64,000 nucleotides of DNA from Carya illinoinensis (GCF_018687715.1 NC_056752.1:44848501-44912500); one strand, 5' to 3'; shown: positions 46,735-59,210, numbered from the stretch's first letter. Translations and numbers: made by a program. Notes: a model not told the origin generated them from the sequence alone.

Positions 46735-46929
46735 TGTTGTGAATCAATGAAAAGAGAGAGAACTTCAAAGACAAAGAGAGAGAGCATGAGAGAGAATTCT
46801 TATTTCCATACACTGAACTTATAAATATACCCATATATATATAGGATTACAAAAATCTTAATTAACGGCTAAGACCTGATCAATAATGATGGCTAAATAT
46901 GGTCATACAATATAAGTTGGTTTATAACA
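46735..46929 (-). repeat. 5' LTR of the copia element
   Basis: 195 bp, TGTTGTGAATC...TTTATAACA on the + strand, followed by TSD GTTAA at 46930-46934. Confidence 0.88.
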
Positions 46930-46934
46930 GTTAA

Positions 46935-48638
46935 AGGTTTTTTTCTTCTTATTTGTAGTTTTTCCATCTCTCTGAGCAGCTAGCATGACGTAGGAACAAA
47001 TATAAATGCATTAGAGCATTCACATATGGTGCTTAAAGCACCCAATTTTCCATAATTTGATAATTATTATAGGATTTTGAATAAAATATTCCTCACATCC
47101 GAATCTCTATTTTATGAAAAATGTTTAGAGAATATGGAGTCTCACTGTTCATTTCTTAAATTATTTTTTATCAATATTTTATTTTAATATATAAAATAAA
47201 TATTTTTATGATCATCTATACTTTCTCTCATACTCACATTTATTATAGTTTTAAATAATAATTTTAAAAATAATTTAATTAATTATGAAAATATTAAAAA
47301 AATAATTTTAAAAATATTATCATATCCACAAAAAAATAATTTAATTTTTTGTTTAAAATATTCACTAGAGTAATAGTTCAAAACATAAGAAAAAATATTG
47401 AGTAGTTAAGTTTGTAAATAGAAGTGAGAAAAAAATAATAAAGAAAGAATAGAGAAATATTATTTTAATAAAATAGAGAAATGATAGTGAATGAGATGTA
47501 GAAGATTCTTGAAAGATGAGTAAAATTTAAGAAACAATTTTAAGAAATGTACTTTTTAACTAAATTATAAGAAATTTTATGGGGAATGAGATGTAAATAC
47601 TTTTAGGAGGGCATGATAGCCTCAATAAACATTTATTACCATATTACACTTTACATAATATATGAAATAAACAAAAATGTTTAAGAAAAATTATAGCAAC
47701 TATTAGCAAACATATTATGAAAAAAGAAAATAAAAAAATTATTCTACTTAATATGTATATGGTGTAAGGCTACTTAGGAGAATAATTCAATAATAAAATA
47801 ATATTCAAGACTAACGTATCAATCTGGCCCCACATTATCACAAATTTTAAAGTTTCTTTTGAAGGGCAAAAATGAGTCACCCATATAATGTCTCGAGGAA
47901 TTTCACCGATTTGTGTTTTATTTTTTATTTTTTTACTTAATAATTAAGTAAGAGTATTTTAATATTTTTATAATTTTTATTTTTTTAAATGTTTGAAGGG
48001 TGTAAAATATTGTTTGAACAAGCAAAATAAAGATTTTTTTTTTTTTTTTAACCTTATCAGTAAGCATCCTCAGTGAAGATGTCGGAAACTGTAGCATAGC
48101 TCTTTTAAGAGATAACTATCCCATTACATGTATAGGACTAATTTCTCATCCTTTATATCTAACTTTTTACACATGATTAATTGTCTCATAACTTAATTAC
48201 CAAGAATTAATATTGTATAAACCAAACCAAGATTTTAACCCCTACGCTAGATTATATATTGCCCTACCATGCACATTTTCTTAGAAAAAAAATGGCATGC
48301 ACGATGTCGAAAGAAATTTCCAAAGCATTCATTCTATAATTAGCTAGATTCATAAAACTCTTCCGAATAAAGAGGAACTAATTAATTACCATCTTTATTT
48401 TATGTTATTCTTTTGGCAGGAGGAAATGAAGAATTAGCAGCTAGCTTGCCTGAGGTACTTCAAACCAAAATGTGAACTTTGTCTAATGCATGAGAATCTG
48501 CATGGTAGTACTTAAAGCATTAAATTATTGAACACGACCCATAAAAACATTACCGAAAGCTTTATATAATGAGTTAATCTTCCGGTTAATCAGTTTATCT
48601 CCAAACAACATCCCTTTAATGGGTGAGTTCCACGTAGC
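46935..48638. other. AT-rich intergenic
   Basis: No gene recognised. The phrase TTAGAGCATTCACATATGGTG at about 47012 looks like a Harbinger-type MITE end, but I found no matching opposite end. Confidence 0.4.
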
Positions 48639-49502
48639 CTACTCACTTTAATCACCATGTGCCCCCACTGCATGAGATCATGCACCCTGACTCCCTCATT
48701 CCCTCTCCATTCTCTCCCATAGAACCCAACGGATTTGTCTTTTTTCCCTCTCCCCTAGTCTCTTCGCCCCCTCTCTCCGTCGTCACACGAGGAACATGAG
48801 CCCCCCTCTTCGCCACTCTCCCCTCCCTTTCAATTAATTATCGTACGGAAACTCCCATCTTCAGAAACCTCATCATTTCTAGCCTCTAATTGTGACCCTC
48901 TCAGTGTCGCCGACGAGAGACAGAAACCCTAACGACCAATATTCTCTATCCAGTGCCGCCGCCAACGTCTTTCTGGCATCAACCCAGTGCCACTGACAGC
49001 GTCTTTCTAGCATCAACCCATTATTCTCTATACTTGATTTGAGATTGTGGGTTTGTTTAGTTGCATGAAATTGCAATCTTTGGAGCTTTCAAGTAATTGA
49101 AAACGCTGGCTTATGTTCTATCTACCCTGTGGGTTTGATAGGTGATAGAGATGGGCGGCAACGACAACAAGAGAAGAGAGGTGATTCTGTTGTTGAGGTC
49201 GAATGTGAGGGATCTTTGGGGCTTAAAGGTTACACAGATCAATATTCCAATGTGATGCACCTCCTTTGACTTAATATGGAATATGTGATGTGTCAAAATT
49301 TTATTGGTGTCTGTTAATCCCTCAACAGCAGCCCGATCGCTCCAAATCGGGATTGTTATATAATATAGTTTATAATAAAAGGAAACCATAAATTCAATCG
49401 TCTCTACTGGACGCACTTGATGATCTCAACAAGCTGGCCGAAAACTCTTCAACAAACTTAAGAACTCTCCCTAGCTAATTAATAAACTAACTTGTTGTGT
49501 TT
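48639..49502. other. CT-rich leader-like stretch, possible gene remnant
   Basis: 48640-49140 is CT- and GC-richer, with Ser/Pro-type triplets but no sustained open frame. A 34-bp tandem pair (48951-48984 and 48985-49018, CAGTGCC...TCTTTCTGGCATCAACC) lies within. The segment after ATGGGCGGCAACGACAACAA at about 49150 is short and unrecognised. Confidence 0.4.
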
Positions 49503-49507
49503 GAAAG

Positions 49508-49892
49508 TGTTAAGGACGTGTCTCACTTCTCATCTTCTACAGCTCAGCCGTTCTTTTTTATGAAACTCGAGGGGGGCTCCTCCTGAAAATACTCCGATGC
49601 TAAAATCAGTAAAAAAGTGATCATCCTCTAAACCTTAAAAATTACCTGTATATATAGGTTCGTTTGCTGTACATATCTCATCTAGGTTTTATCGAAACAA
49701 ATCAAGGCTTAGGATTTTGAATAATCCTATCGCTCCTTGTTGTTTTTATCCTTCTGTTAAAGGTGGCGCCATGTATGTCTCTTTTTGAATTCCTCTTACC
49801 CATCCCTTCGTGACTTTTGGGCTTCTTGGTGTTTAATGTACTATGGGCTTTTTTTATATATTCCAGGCCCTCCGGCTGGAATGGTCCATTCA
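49508..49892 (-). repeat. 3' LTR of the TAT element
   Basis: 385 bp on the + strand from TGTTAAGGACGTG to ATGGTCCATTCA. It contains a TATA-like TATATATAGG. The minus-strand purine-tract-like GACGGGGTAAC directly precedes it. Confidence 0.85.
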
Positions 49893-50331
49893 GTTACCCC
49901 GTCAATTCTATTCGCTTTCTGGCGGATATAATTTATTTTCGACCAATCTCGTTGCTGTAAAAGTGCTGGGTGTGATTACATGGGGTTGGGTACTTGGACA
50001 TTATGTAGACATGGCATGAGCCTAAAACCACGACCTTTTTGTGTTTTTTGGCCTGTTACACCCTCTGGCCATTTTATGTCATTTCCTTCCCCCCCATAAA
50101 GATTTGGTTATGAAGAGCTACAGAGAAGACAGAGAGTTTACTTGCGCCGGTTAGTCTCCTTGCAGAGTTACTTTTCATTTCCTTTCGGCCTTTCGCATTT
50201 CATTACCCTTCAAAACTTTCTTTTCCTCTGTCTCTCATTCCTTCCCCTGTTACGCTCTCTGCCTTTTCATTCCTATCTTTGCTCCTTGCTCATCTTGCTC
50301 TTTTCTTGCTATTCTTCTCCCAACGACTTCA

Positions 50332-53286
50332 ATGGCTTCTTACGTTGAAGGCGAGGTTTCCGAAAGCCCATTTGCGATCCCTGAGGGCACAATCTTCACT
50401 GGGTACCGGTGACGTTCATGTCTCCGAGAGAAAAATCTTCTCACAATTCGGGAAGACTATCGTATTCCTGAGACTGTTGTCTTAAGCCTTCTTGAACGTG
50501 GGGTTTGTGACAACGAGGGCTTTGCCTTTAGAGCGGTTATGACTGTTTCTCATTTGTAGAATGGGTTGAGGCTCCCTTTCTGCCCCCTCTCCATGACCTT
50601 TTGGATTTCCTCAACCTCGCTCCCTCTCAGATGAACCCTTTCGCATTGAGGACGTACCTCTGCGCTTGTATTGTATTTTGCATGGCTTTGGAACCTCTTG
50701 GGGACCACTATCTCGATCTGACCGCCCGAAAATTTTTGGCATTCTATAACCTGAGAGAAGATTCCAAAGGCAACGTTCTTGGCTTCCGTAGAAAAGATGA
50801 TGGGCAAACGTTAGCCCAGTTCGAGACTCGCTACTCTAATGCCAAGGCGTGGACCACTAGGTTCTTTTATGTCTCCAGCCAAAATTGGGAATACCCTGGC
50901 ACGGAAGAAGTTTTTTGTGATTTTCCAATTAGAACAATTTGGCGCCCTCTTCCCAATGAGAAGGATCTATGGCATAAGATGCATGCCTTGTCGCGTCGTA
51001 AACTGGCTCGAATCGCGACAGTTGATTCTTGGGCCAAATCTAATCCAAAGGCGCTCTAGACTAACAACTTGTTGACCACCACCCACATAGATCGATTCTT
51101 GAAGTCTCCCAACCGATCTTTTGTTCAAGGGCGTGACTTCATGATTATAGACACCATTCATCCTCCCCTATCAAAGCCCATTGAGAAAACTGCGAGGTCT
51201 GAATCCTCTAAGCGGAAGAAACGTTCAGAAGAGGGGGAGGAGGAAGAGGCCTCCAAAAAGAAGGAAAAAAGAAGCAAAAAGAAGAATGATGAAGAAAAGG
51301 AGGTGGCCACCGAGAAGAGAGAGAAAAGAACCAAGAAGAAGAACGACGCAGACGGTCACCAAAAGAAAGCTCATTCTAAAGATTCCTCTCCGCATTCTTT
51401 TGCTCTACAGGAGACGTTGGCGCCCAGGGCTTGGTGCTGCAAGAGGGCACTCTTTTTCTTGGGTCACTGCAGCTGGCTGCCGCTGAGTCCCTGTTGCCCC
51501 AACCGAAGGTCCTTGCAGTATCTTTGGAGGAGAGCCATAGCCAGGGTTCTACCTCGCCTAGCACCATTAAACCCTCCTTACCTTTGCCATCCCCATTGCC
51601 ACCACGTTCTCGCAGCCTGAGGGACATGGAGAGCTTAGCTGACTTGGCCCTTTTCGGCCTGGCCGCCTCCCTCCAGGCCGTGTTTGGGACACAACAGCCC
51701 ACCCCAATGCCTGCCCCTGCTTTTGAGTTTCCTATGTTGGCAGGGCTGGCGAGTCAGTTCGAGCTAAGAGCTAGAGTGGTTGCGGCCCTTAATCTTGACT
51801 CAATCATTTCAGTGGGAGCTTGCTCGCCCCCTTCTACTACTGCTGCCCTTGCAGAGGCGGTCACTGTTTTGCCCATAGGTGGCCACGGGAAAACACCAGG
51901 TGCCTTACCTGTGGATGAGGTGGAAGGCGCCACAAAGGACATCCCTCCATGCCCAGCTAAAACAGGCGGCGAGGTTGGTTCACGCCCAACTTCTCCAGAG
52001 AGCTTACCGGACACCATCTCTAGGGGAAAAACCCCATCGCTCATTGGCAATGGGTCTAGAATTTCTCTTCCTCCTACCCATGCCTCCTCTTTTGGTGGGG
52101 ATACTGACTCCTTCCTTGAGGAGGAGTGGGCGAATTTCTTGAAGGAAGATGCCCGCCTTTGTGATGCTGACTTGGCTCAACCACCACCCACTTTGCCCCA
52201 TTTGTGCTTGGATGATCCATATGGGAGGACGATGGCTTCATTTGTGAGGCTCGAGGGAGAAAACCTTTTAGCCCCTGGCAAGATCATGAGGGGGGATACT
52301 AGTGGTGGTGGTTCTTCAACATCAGCCCTCTCCCAAGCTGAGGCCACTGCCCAGATGGCAAACCGTCTGAAAAATTGGCTTTCTAAGGTATTATACTTTG
52401 TGTCCTTTCTTGTATATACTTATTTCATATCTCTATCTTTTTTCATGTTGGTTGCTTATTTTTCGTAGGGGATTAATGACTTGGCGGCATGGATTGTTGC
52501 TGATCGTTCCCTTCTCGAAAAGGAGGGCAGGGAGCGTTGCTAGCTGTGCTATATAGCCAAATGTGCCTCTGGAAGATGGCGGGCTGACAGAGTTGAATTG
52601 GCTGCTTTGGCCGAGGATAGGGAGGAGCTGAAGATCCAATTGGAGCAATCCGAGGGTTGCTGCCATTCTTTGCAAGGTGATATGGAGATACGCGAGGCTG
52701 AACTCCTTGCACTACATGATGCAGTTCGCCTAGCAAACGAGTCAAAGCTAAAGTTGACTTCACCTCGTCCATCCTTCTTTCAAAGAGGGACTTAGCCGAG
52801 TGGCGACTTTCAGAGGCTCAGGAGAGCCTTAAGGCTAAGTGCTCCCGTTTGGACTCCGAGCTTGCTGCCTGTGATGAAGTACTGTCCTTTCTTCGAGGAG
52901 ACCTGACCCGTTCTCAAGACAACTGCAGGTCCTCCAAGGAGAGGCTTCAGGAGGCAAACCTAGCCCTTGGAGCCAGCCAGCAGAGTCTATTTGAGAAGGA
53001 GGGAGAGCTGACCGCTGCTCCGGAGGAGGTCGCACGGCTTCGCGTCCAGTTGGCCCATGTCCTTGCTACGAGGGATGTTGCCTTTGCTTTTGGGTATGGC
53101 TGCGGCATTGTGAGGCTAAGGGACTGTCTTCTGGCTGATCCTGCCACCAACCTCAGGATTCTCTATTAGAATTTGTTCTATCCTGAGGAAGTTTCCCTTC
53201 GAGTGGTTGATGAGTTCGGGCAGAAGGAGATGCCCGACGTTTTTGCAAATGTGTTTCGAGCCTTCCCGCCTGAAGATGCCCCTTGA
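50332..53286 (+). pseudogene. Opposite-strand ORF of the TAT element (Transposase_28-like, coiled coil)
   Basis: Begins at ATG 50332 (MASYVEGEVSESPFAIPEG) and is broken by stops and frameshifts but can be followed to about 53286. The conserved 'putative gypsy-type transposon' (Transposase_28) region includes YRIPETVVLSLLERG, FLNLAPSQMNPFALRTYLCA and ALEPLGDHYLDLTARKFLAF. A Lys/Glu-rich tract at about 51205-51375 resembles a nuclear localisation signal. A Pro/Ser/Ala-rich linker follows. An 81-bp intron (52388-52468, AAG|GTATTA ... CGTAG|GGG) precedes a C-terminal coiled coil (LAEDREELKIQLEQSEG, SRLDSELAACDEVLSFLRG). In the lineage its role is unproven. It is transcribed opposite to gag-pol. 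Confidence 0.8.
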
Positions 53287-53439
53287 ATGCCCCTTCCCTT
53301 TTTGTTAAGCGCATTTTTTGTATTTGACTGTGGATAATAACATTGTTTCTTGGTATATTTTATATACTTGTAACATTGGACTTTGGTTTGCTCTGTTGAA
53401 TGTTTTGGCTTCTGTGTTTCTTTGCTTCTCGTCTTTTTA

Positions 53440-53743
53440 ATGGCACCATAAGTTGCTGAGGCTCGCCTTTGGTGTTTAAGGTTGGTGTGGTCTGAGGACC
53501 TTCCCTTTTTGTTATGGCACCACAAGCTGCTAAGGCTTGTCTTTGGTGTTTAGGGTCGGCGTGGTCTGAGGAGCTATGCGCCTTTTTTTTATGGCACCAC
53601 AAGCTGCTAAGGCTTGTCTTTGGTGTTTAGGGTTGGCGTGGTCTGAGGACCTACGTGCCCTTTTTTCATGGCACCACAAGTTGTTAAGGCTTGTCTTTGA
53701 TGTTTAGGGTCAAGCGGTCCTTGACCCTTCTCGCCCTTTTTTC
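53440..53743. repeat. Tandem array, ~77 bp x 4, after the opposite-strand ORF
   Basis: Units start at ATGGCACCA 53440, 53514, 53591 and 53668 (periods 74, 77, 77, about 76). Shared wording is ATGGCACCACAAGCTGCTAA, GGCTTGTCTTTGGTGTTTAG and GGTTGGCGTGGTCTGAGGAC. It lies in the 3' region where TAT elements often carry satellite-like arrays. Confidence 0.85.
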
Positions 53744-53879
53744 ATAGCGCTTATGTTTTCTCCTGGAAACGTTTTTCTCTATACAGAACTTTCAATGAAT
53801 GAAACGAAATATATTCATAAATAGTGATATCTCAAACATTCAGACAAAAATAAAGATAAGGAACTTTAAGTCAATAAGT

Positions 53880-55114
53880 ACTACAAAGATTATTGATAAA
53901 AAAAATTTAAATGCTCTGCATTTCATAGGTGCGGTAGTTCTTTGCCCTCGCTGTCTTTCAATCTGTACGATCCAAGCCGGTTGTTGGCTACTACCAGATA
54001 AGGACCTTCCCATCAGGGTCCCATTTTTCCTTCGCCTTAGGTGGTTACCCCACTTTTCTTCAAAACTAGGTCGCCCACTTTAAAGGTCCTGGGCCTTACT
54101 CTTTTGTTGAAATACTGCGTGGCTTTTCTCTTTTCTTGCAACATCCGAGCCTCAACTATCTCTCTTTCTTCTTCGAGTAAGTCGAGGTATTCTTCTAACT
54201 TTTGGTCATTCCGAGTACCCGAGAAATGACTTGTTTTGTAGGTTGGCAACCCTACTTCCGCTGCTGTAATCGCCTCGCATCCGTATGCCAGCGTAAACAG
54301 TGATTCCCCCATTAGTATTTTTGCTGTAGTTCTATACGCCTAGAGTACCCCTGGCAGTTCGTCCGCCCTATCTCCTTTCTTCTCCTTGACCTTTTTCTTG
54401 AGGATTGAGAGTAATGCCTTGTTTGTCACCTCAGTTTAACCATTTGCTTGGGGGTGGCCTGGGGAGGAGTACTTTACCTTGATCCTTAACTCCTCGCACC
54501 ATTCTCTGTAGTGATCTGAGTCGAACTGGCGCCCATTATCGGTTACAATACTCTGGGGAATCCTAAACCTGCAAACGACATTCTTCCACAAGAATTTCGT
54601 CACAGCTTTGCCTGTGATTGTTGCTAATGGCTCTGCTTCCGCCTGTTTCGTAAAATAGTCGACGGCGACTATCATGAATTTTACACCCCTTTTCTTGGCG
54701 GGAAGGGTCCCACCAAATCTACCCCCTATTGGGCGAATGCCATGGTGCTGTTACTGATGCTAATTCCTCTGGAGGGGCATGCGGTATAGGTGCGTAAGTC
54801 TGGCATTTTGCACACCTCTTGGCGAACTCTCACGCATCCCTTAAAGCATTAGGCCAATAATATCCTGCCCATACCGCTTTCCTAGCCAAGGCTCTTCCCC
54901 TACAGTGGTTTCCACATATCCCTTCGTGTATCTCAGCCAGGACATACTGTGCTTCTTGTGTGGAGATATATCGCAATAAAGGAACAAAGAAGCCTCTTTT
55001 ATAAAGGATCCCGTTGACGAGTAGGAACCTGACCACCCTTTTCTTGACCTTTCTTGCCTCTTCTCTGGCTTCCGGAAAATTTCCTTCATCCAAGTACTCC
55101 ATTATACTGCTCAC
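53880..55114 (-). pseudogene. TAT element integrase
   Basis: The N-terminal zinc region has HEGICGNHCRGRALARKA and CAKCQ (HHCC), interrupted by a stop after LRDA. The catalytic core has MIVAVDYFTKQAEAEPLAT (first Asp) and IPQSIVTDNGRQF (second Asp). The region of the Glu follows SPGHPQANG, where a TAA stop falls. The C-terminal part (54312-54037) has LAYGCEAITAAEVGLPTY and VRPRTFKVGDLVLKK. No chromodomain is present, as expected for TAT. Confidence 0.85.
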
Positions 55115-55315
55115 CTAGTCTAGGGTACTTGACCCCAAAACTCATACTTCGACGCCCACAACTTGGACCTCGATGACCCTTCTTTCCACTGGCCATGTTA
55201 GGGGTACCTCCTCCCCTCCTGAGGTCGCTCGTGCCAATCGGTCTCCAACCTCGTTGTCCGCCCATGGTATCTGAGTTATAGCAAAGTATGAGAAGAGATC
55301 ACGTATTTCCCAAAC

Positions 55316-55618
55316 TCATGCCAAATATTTCTTCAAATTTTCATCTTTTGCAGTGTACAGGCCCAAAACTTGATTTACTACTACTTGTGAATCCGACCTG
55401 GTGTCTACTTCAGTTGCCTCGATCTGGGTGGCCACAGACAAACCTGCTATCAATGCTCCATACTTAGCTTCGTTGTTCATTACTTTGAACGCCAGTGTGA
55501 CCATGTAATACCGTTCCTGGCCGTCGGGGATCAGTAAATGTATTCCTAGGCCTCCGCCTATTCGGCAGGACGACCTGTCTATAAATAATACCCAAGGCTT
55601 TCTTGACGGTGCTATCAC
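55316..55618 (-). pseudogene. Second RNase H (RVT_3 type) of the TAT element
   Basis: 100 open codons: WVLFIDRSSCRIGGGLGIHL, NNEAKYGALIAGLSVA and EVDTRSDSQVVVNQVLG, showing the D-E-D arrangement of the RVT_3/archaeal-like RNase H. This extra domain after the normal Ty3 RNase H is typical of the TAT lineage. Confidence 0.85.
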
Positions 55619-55624
55619 CTCCTC

Positions 55625-57408
55625 CTAGGGAAAGTTTGAGAATTCTGCTACAAAATCCGCCATTGCTTGCTCTTTTATGGCTTTCCTTGGCCCATACTCT
55701 ATATCGAACTCACTCAACTCAATTGACCTATCTATCAGCCTCCCTAAACAATCTAGCTTCCTTAGTATTTTTCCCAATGGAGCCTCTGTTAGTACTTTCA
55801 CCGTGTGGGCCTGGAAATAAGGACGGAGTTTCCTGGTCACCATTACCAAGGCAAATGCCAACAACTCAATTCGTGGGTATCTTGCCTCTGCTCCTCTAAG
55901 TGCTTGATTCACATAATACATTGGATGTTGCACGGCTTCTTCTTCCTTTATGAGAACGATGGATATAGCGTGCGAGGAGACTGCTAGATAAGCATAGAAT
56001 ACGTCTCCCTTCTCTGGTTGTTTTAAAAGGGGCAGACTGGCCATATACTGTTTTAATCTTTTGAATGCTTCGTTGCACTGCTCATTCCAAGGATGCACCT
56101 TCCACAACACTCGAAAAAAGGGGAGGCACTTGTCTGTTGACCTGGCTATGAACCTTCCCAGGGCAGCCACTCTCCCTGCCAGTCGTTGATTCTTGTTCAG
56201 ATTCTGCGGCGGTTTCATATTGATTATGGCCTCTATCTTATCTGGAGAGACTTCAATTCCTCTTTTAGACACAATGAAGCCCAATAATTTCCCCGATTGA
56301 ACCCCGAAAGCACATTTTGATGGGTTCAGTCTCATCTTGTAACGGTGTAAGACTCCAAACGCCGTTCGCAAATCCACAAGATGCTAGGCGGACTCTTTGC
56401 TTTTTACCAGTAGGTCATCCACATATACCTCCATGGATTTCCCAATCTGTTCCTTGAACATTCGGTTAACCAACCTCTGGTAAGTCGCCCCTGCATTCTT
56501 TGACCGAAAGGCATAACCTGGTAGCAATATAGCCCCTGGTCCATGATGAAAGATGTTTTTTCTTTGTCCATTGCATTCATCCGTATCTGGTTGTAACCTG
56601 AATACGCGTCCATGAAGCTTAACATATGATGCCCTGCTGTAGCATCTACGATGACGTCAATACGTGGTAAGGGGAAGCTATCTTTCGGCCAAGCTTTGTT
56701 TAAATCTGTGAAGTCTACGCACATCCTCCACTTCTCGTTCGCCTTTTTTACCATGATAACATTGGATAACCACTCCGGGTAGTGGGCTTCTCTGATGAAG
56801 CCGGTTACGAGCAATCTCTCAACTTCTTCATTAATGGCAGCGTACTTCTCTGCGCTGAACGATCTCCTCTTCTGTCTTACTGCCTTGTGCGTTGGGTCTA
56901 CGCCTAAGCGATGTTCAATGATATCGCTGTCTATACCAGGCATTTCTTCATGGCTCCATGCAAAGACATCCTTGTGTTCTATCAACAATTGTATCAGGGC
57001 TTCCTTATCTGTTGGTGGTACTTGCGTCCCAATACGGGTAGTGGTCTCGGGGCGATTAGCGTATAATGCCATGAGTTCCAGAGGTTCATTGACTTTTGCA
57101 TGTTGTTGAAGCCGATCATCCCTCACTTCTATATCTCTCTCGTAAGTTATTGCTACCGGTGGGGGCAAGGGCGGTAAGGCCCCATCCTGTCCTGCAACCG
57201 TGCAGACTTCCTTCTTGACTTTCTTTAATTCCTGCACATAACATTTTAGAGCCAAGGCTTGCTCGCCTCTCGCTTCTCCCACACCGCCATCTGTTGGAAA
57301 CTTCGTCTTGAGGTGGTAGGTGGATGTCACCGCCCTCAAATGGTGTGTCGATCTGCCCAATATGGCATTGTAGGAGGAAGGAGCTTTTACTACTAAGAAG
57401 CCGGTCAT
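55625..57408 (-). pseudogene. TAT element reverse transcriptase and first RNase H
   Basis: The first open piece (57408-56404) has KWRMCVDFTDLNKAWPKDSF, PLPRIDVIVDATAGHHMLSF, DAYSGYNQIRMNAMDKEKTSF and YQVMPFG, then shifts frame shortly after MPFG. The catalytic YVDD region therefore lies in a different frame. The second piece (56377-55625) has KMRLNPSKCAFGVQSGKLLGF and the Ty3-type RNase H (FYAYLAVSSHAISIVLI, RYPRIELLAFALV). At least one frameshift and one stop break the enzyme. Confidence 0.87.
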
Positions 57409-57440
57409 CGTGGTTGTTGTCTGTGTCCCCGTGCCTGCAG

Positions 57441-57698
57441 TTATTGGGAGTGTGATTGCCCTACAGGTTGGATTGTATCCCCTGAGAAACCCTTTAACAG
57501 CGTAGGGGAGAGCCCCAGTCTTCCAACATCGATCCCCATTTTGACAATCGCCTCCCAGAATAGTATATTAGCCGAGCTCCCGTTGTCTACTAGTACCCGC
57601 CTAGTTGTATAATTGGCTATCATGAGAGTTATCACTAGAGCATCGTCATGCAGGTATATAATTCCTTCCCTATCCGTCTCTTCGAAGGATATTACCAT
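57441..57698 (-). pseudogene. TAT element aspartic protease
   Basis: 85 codons with ALVITLMIANYTTRRVLVDN followed by GSSANILFWEAI. The active site reads DNGSS, the form usual in the TAT lineage in place of DTG/DSG. The frame shifts before RT. Confidence 0.8.
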
Positions 57699-59210
57699 TC
57701 ACTCATTGTTAAGTTTTGGTTGCTTATGTGCCATGTCTGCCATGAATACCTCTTCATATCTTGCCTTTCGTGCATACGCCTTTCGGCTAGACGTGGAAAT
57801 ACCACCCCAGCAAAACCTCCTGCTATGGTCTTTATTTTCCCTATGGGCGCTCTAATCCGATCGCCTCTTGGGGGCGATCTCACCCTCCTGTCTTGGCGGT
57901 TATTGATATGGTGCCTTCTTTCCGGATTGAAACTCCGCCTTGCTTTTTGCCTAGCCTCCTGACGCCTTTTAGGCTTTGATCGCTCCGCGACCATTCACTC
58001 CAATTCGCCAATTCCTGTTAACTCAGTGACTCTTTTTCCCATAGTCGTGTAGTACTCCGTCCAGTGCGAGCTCGTCTGATGGTACTTGCAGTACCGAGAA
58101 CCTGTTTTGGTAGGGCGACAGCTTTCCTTTTCTCTCTCTCCTTCTTGTACGCCCAAATTATTGTGCACCAATCTAAGGTTGCGATCTGATCGCCCTTCTT
58201 TCGCTTTTTCTCGCCTACTGGGATTACCCCTCTTATCAGCCCGCCTATTTTTCCGCTCAACCTGAGTATCCTTTTACAAGGGTCCACCAAAGCCTACAGA
58301 GTATCTTCTGCATTGACAAAATCATTTGCCCTATCCAGGAATTCCCTAAGGGTGAAAGAAGTCCTCAGGCCAACTCCACCATGAAAGGACTACGCGGCCA
58401 TACCCCTCCTAAGAGGGCGGCCAAGGTGATCTTCTCATCTTGGTCATTCGTTGTTAAGCGCTCCTCGTTGAAATGGGCCAAGTAGGCTTTTAGATTCTCA
58501 TCTTCCCTTTGCTTAACTGTTAACAGGTAGGCGGCTGGGCGCCGATGTCTCCGACTAGGCATGAACTAAGTCAAGAACTGCTTTGCTAGTTCCTCAAAGC
58601 TGTCTATCGACCTCGGTCTAAAGGTCCCGAACCATCCTCGAGCAGTCCCTTTTAGGGTCAGAGGGAAAGCTCGGCATGCAATTTCCTCTTGGAAACCGTG
58701 AAGCATGATGTGAGCTTTAAAGTTTTCCAGATGATCTATCGGGTCTTTGGACCCATCGTACATATCTATCTGAGGAACTTTAAACTTTGGCGAGAACGGT
58801 ACAGCCATAATACGGGCATTGTACGACAGGTCTGTTTGGTGGAGCATACTTTCCACCGAGGAACAACCGCCCATCTTCTTCACTATCTCTTCGTATTTTC
58901 CTGCTAACTCATTCAACTCATCATGCATCTTTTCTTTCTCTTCACGTTCAGCGTCCTTTTTGACCCTGTAATGTGCTTCTTGCTCACCTTGCTCGCTGTG
59001 GGCGGGCACATCATCATTATGAGAATTTGCATTTTTTTGTCTCAAGTCGTTGTTCTCCTTTTGCAAGACTTCCATGGCCTCCAGAGCTTGTTTCAATTTC
59101 TCATCTGCTACTGCTAGCCGTGCTTCCATAGATGACGGTCTGGCGTCCATCGTTCGGCTTGCTACTGAGCATTTCACAATTGGCATGTGAAAATCATGTT
59201 GAATCACCAA
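57692..59210 (-). pseudogene. TAT element Gag
   Basis: The open part 59210-58566 (214 codons) has a coiled-coil N-terminus (KQALEAMEVLQKENNDLRQK) and the Retrotrans_gag capsid domain: MYDGSKDPIDHLENFKAHIM, CRAFPLTLKGTARGWFGTF, SFEELAKQF. Capsid sequence continues after a stop at 58562-58365 (REDENLKAYLAHFNEERLTT). Basic tail pieces follow at 58290-58018 and 57994-57692. At least three breaks occur. Confidence 0.82.

Larger units (their letters stand above)
38156..46929 (-). mobile_element. Ty1/copia element, decayed, with nested solo LTR and gene fragment
   Basis: Short LTRs at 38156-38348 and 46735-46929 (about 194 bp), in the same orientation, with ends TGTTGTGAAT and TTTATAACA on the + strand. 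A perfect 5-bp duplication GTTAA lies at 38151-38155 and 46930-46934. A primer-binding-site-like sequence adjoins the right LTR and a purine tract the left LTR, so the element reads on the minus strand. Remnants of copia reverse transcriptase and RNase H are recognisable. The solo LTR 42488-45655 is nested inside, making the original element about 5.6 kb. A captured GTE gene fragment sits next to the primer-binding site. No long open pol frame remains. Confidence 0.88.

Noticed and set aside
47012..47620. Second Harbinger-type MITE starting AGAGCATTCACATATGG
   Set aside because: No matching opposite terminus or TWA duplication found.
50075..50095. TTTCCTTCCCCCCC as the TAT purine tract, implying a longer 3' LTR
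   Set aside because: The other LTR shows no match beyond 49892, and the perfect GAAAG duplication supports the shorter LTR.
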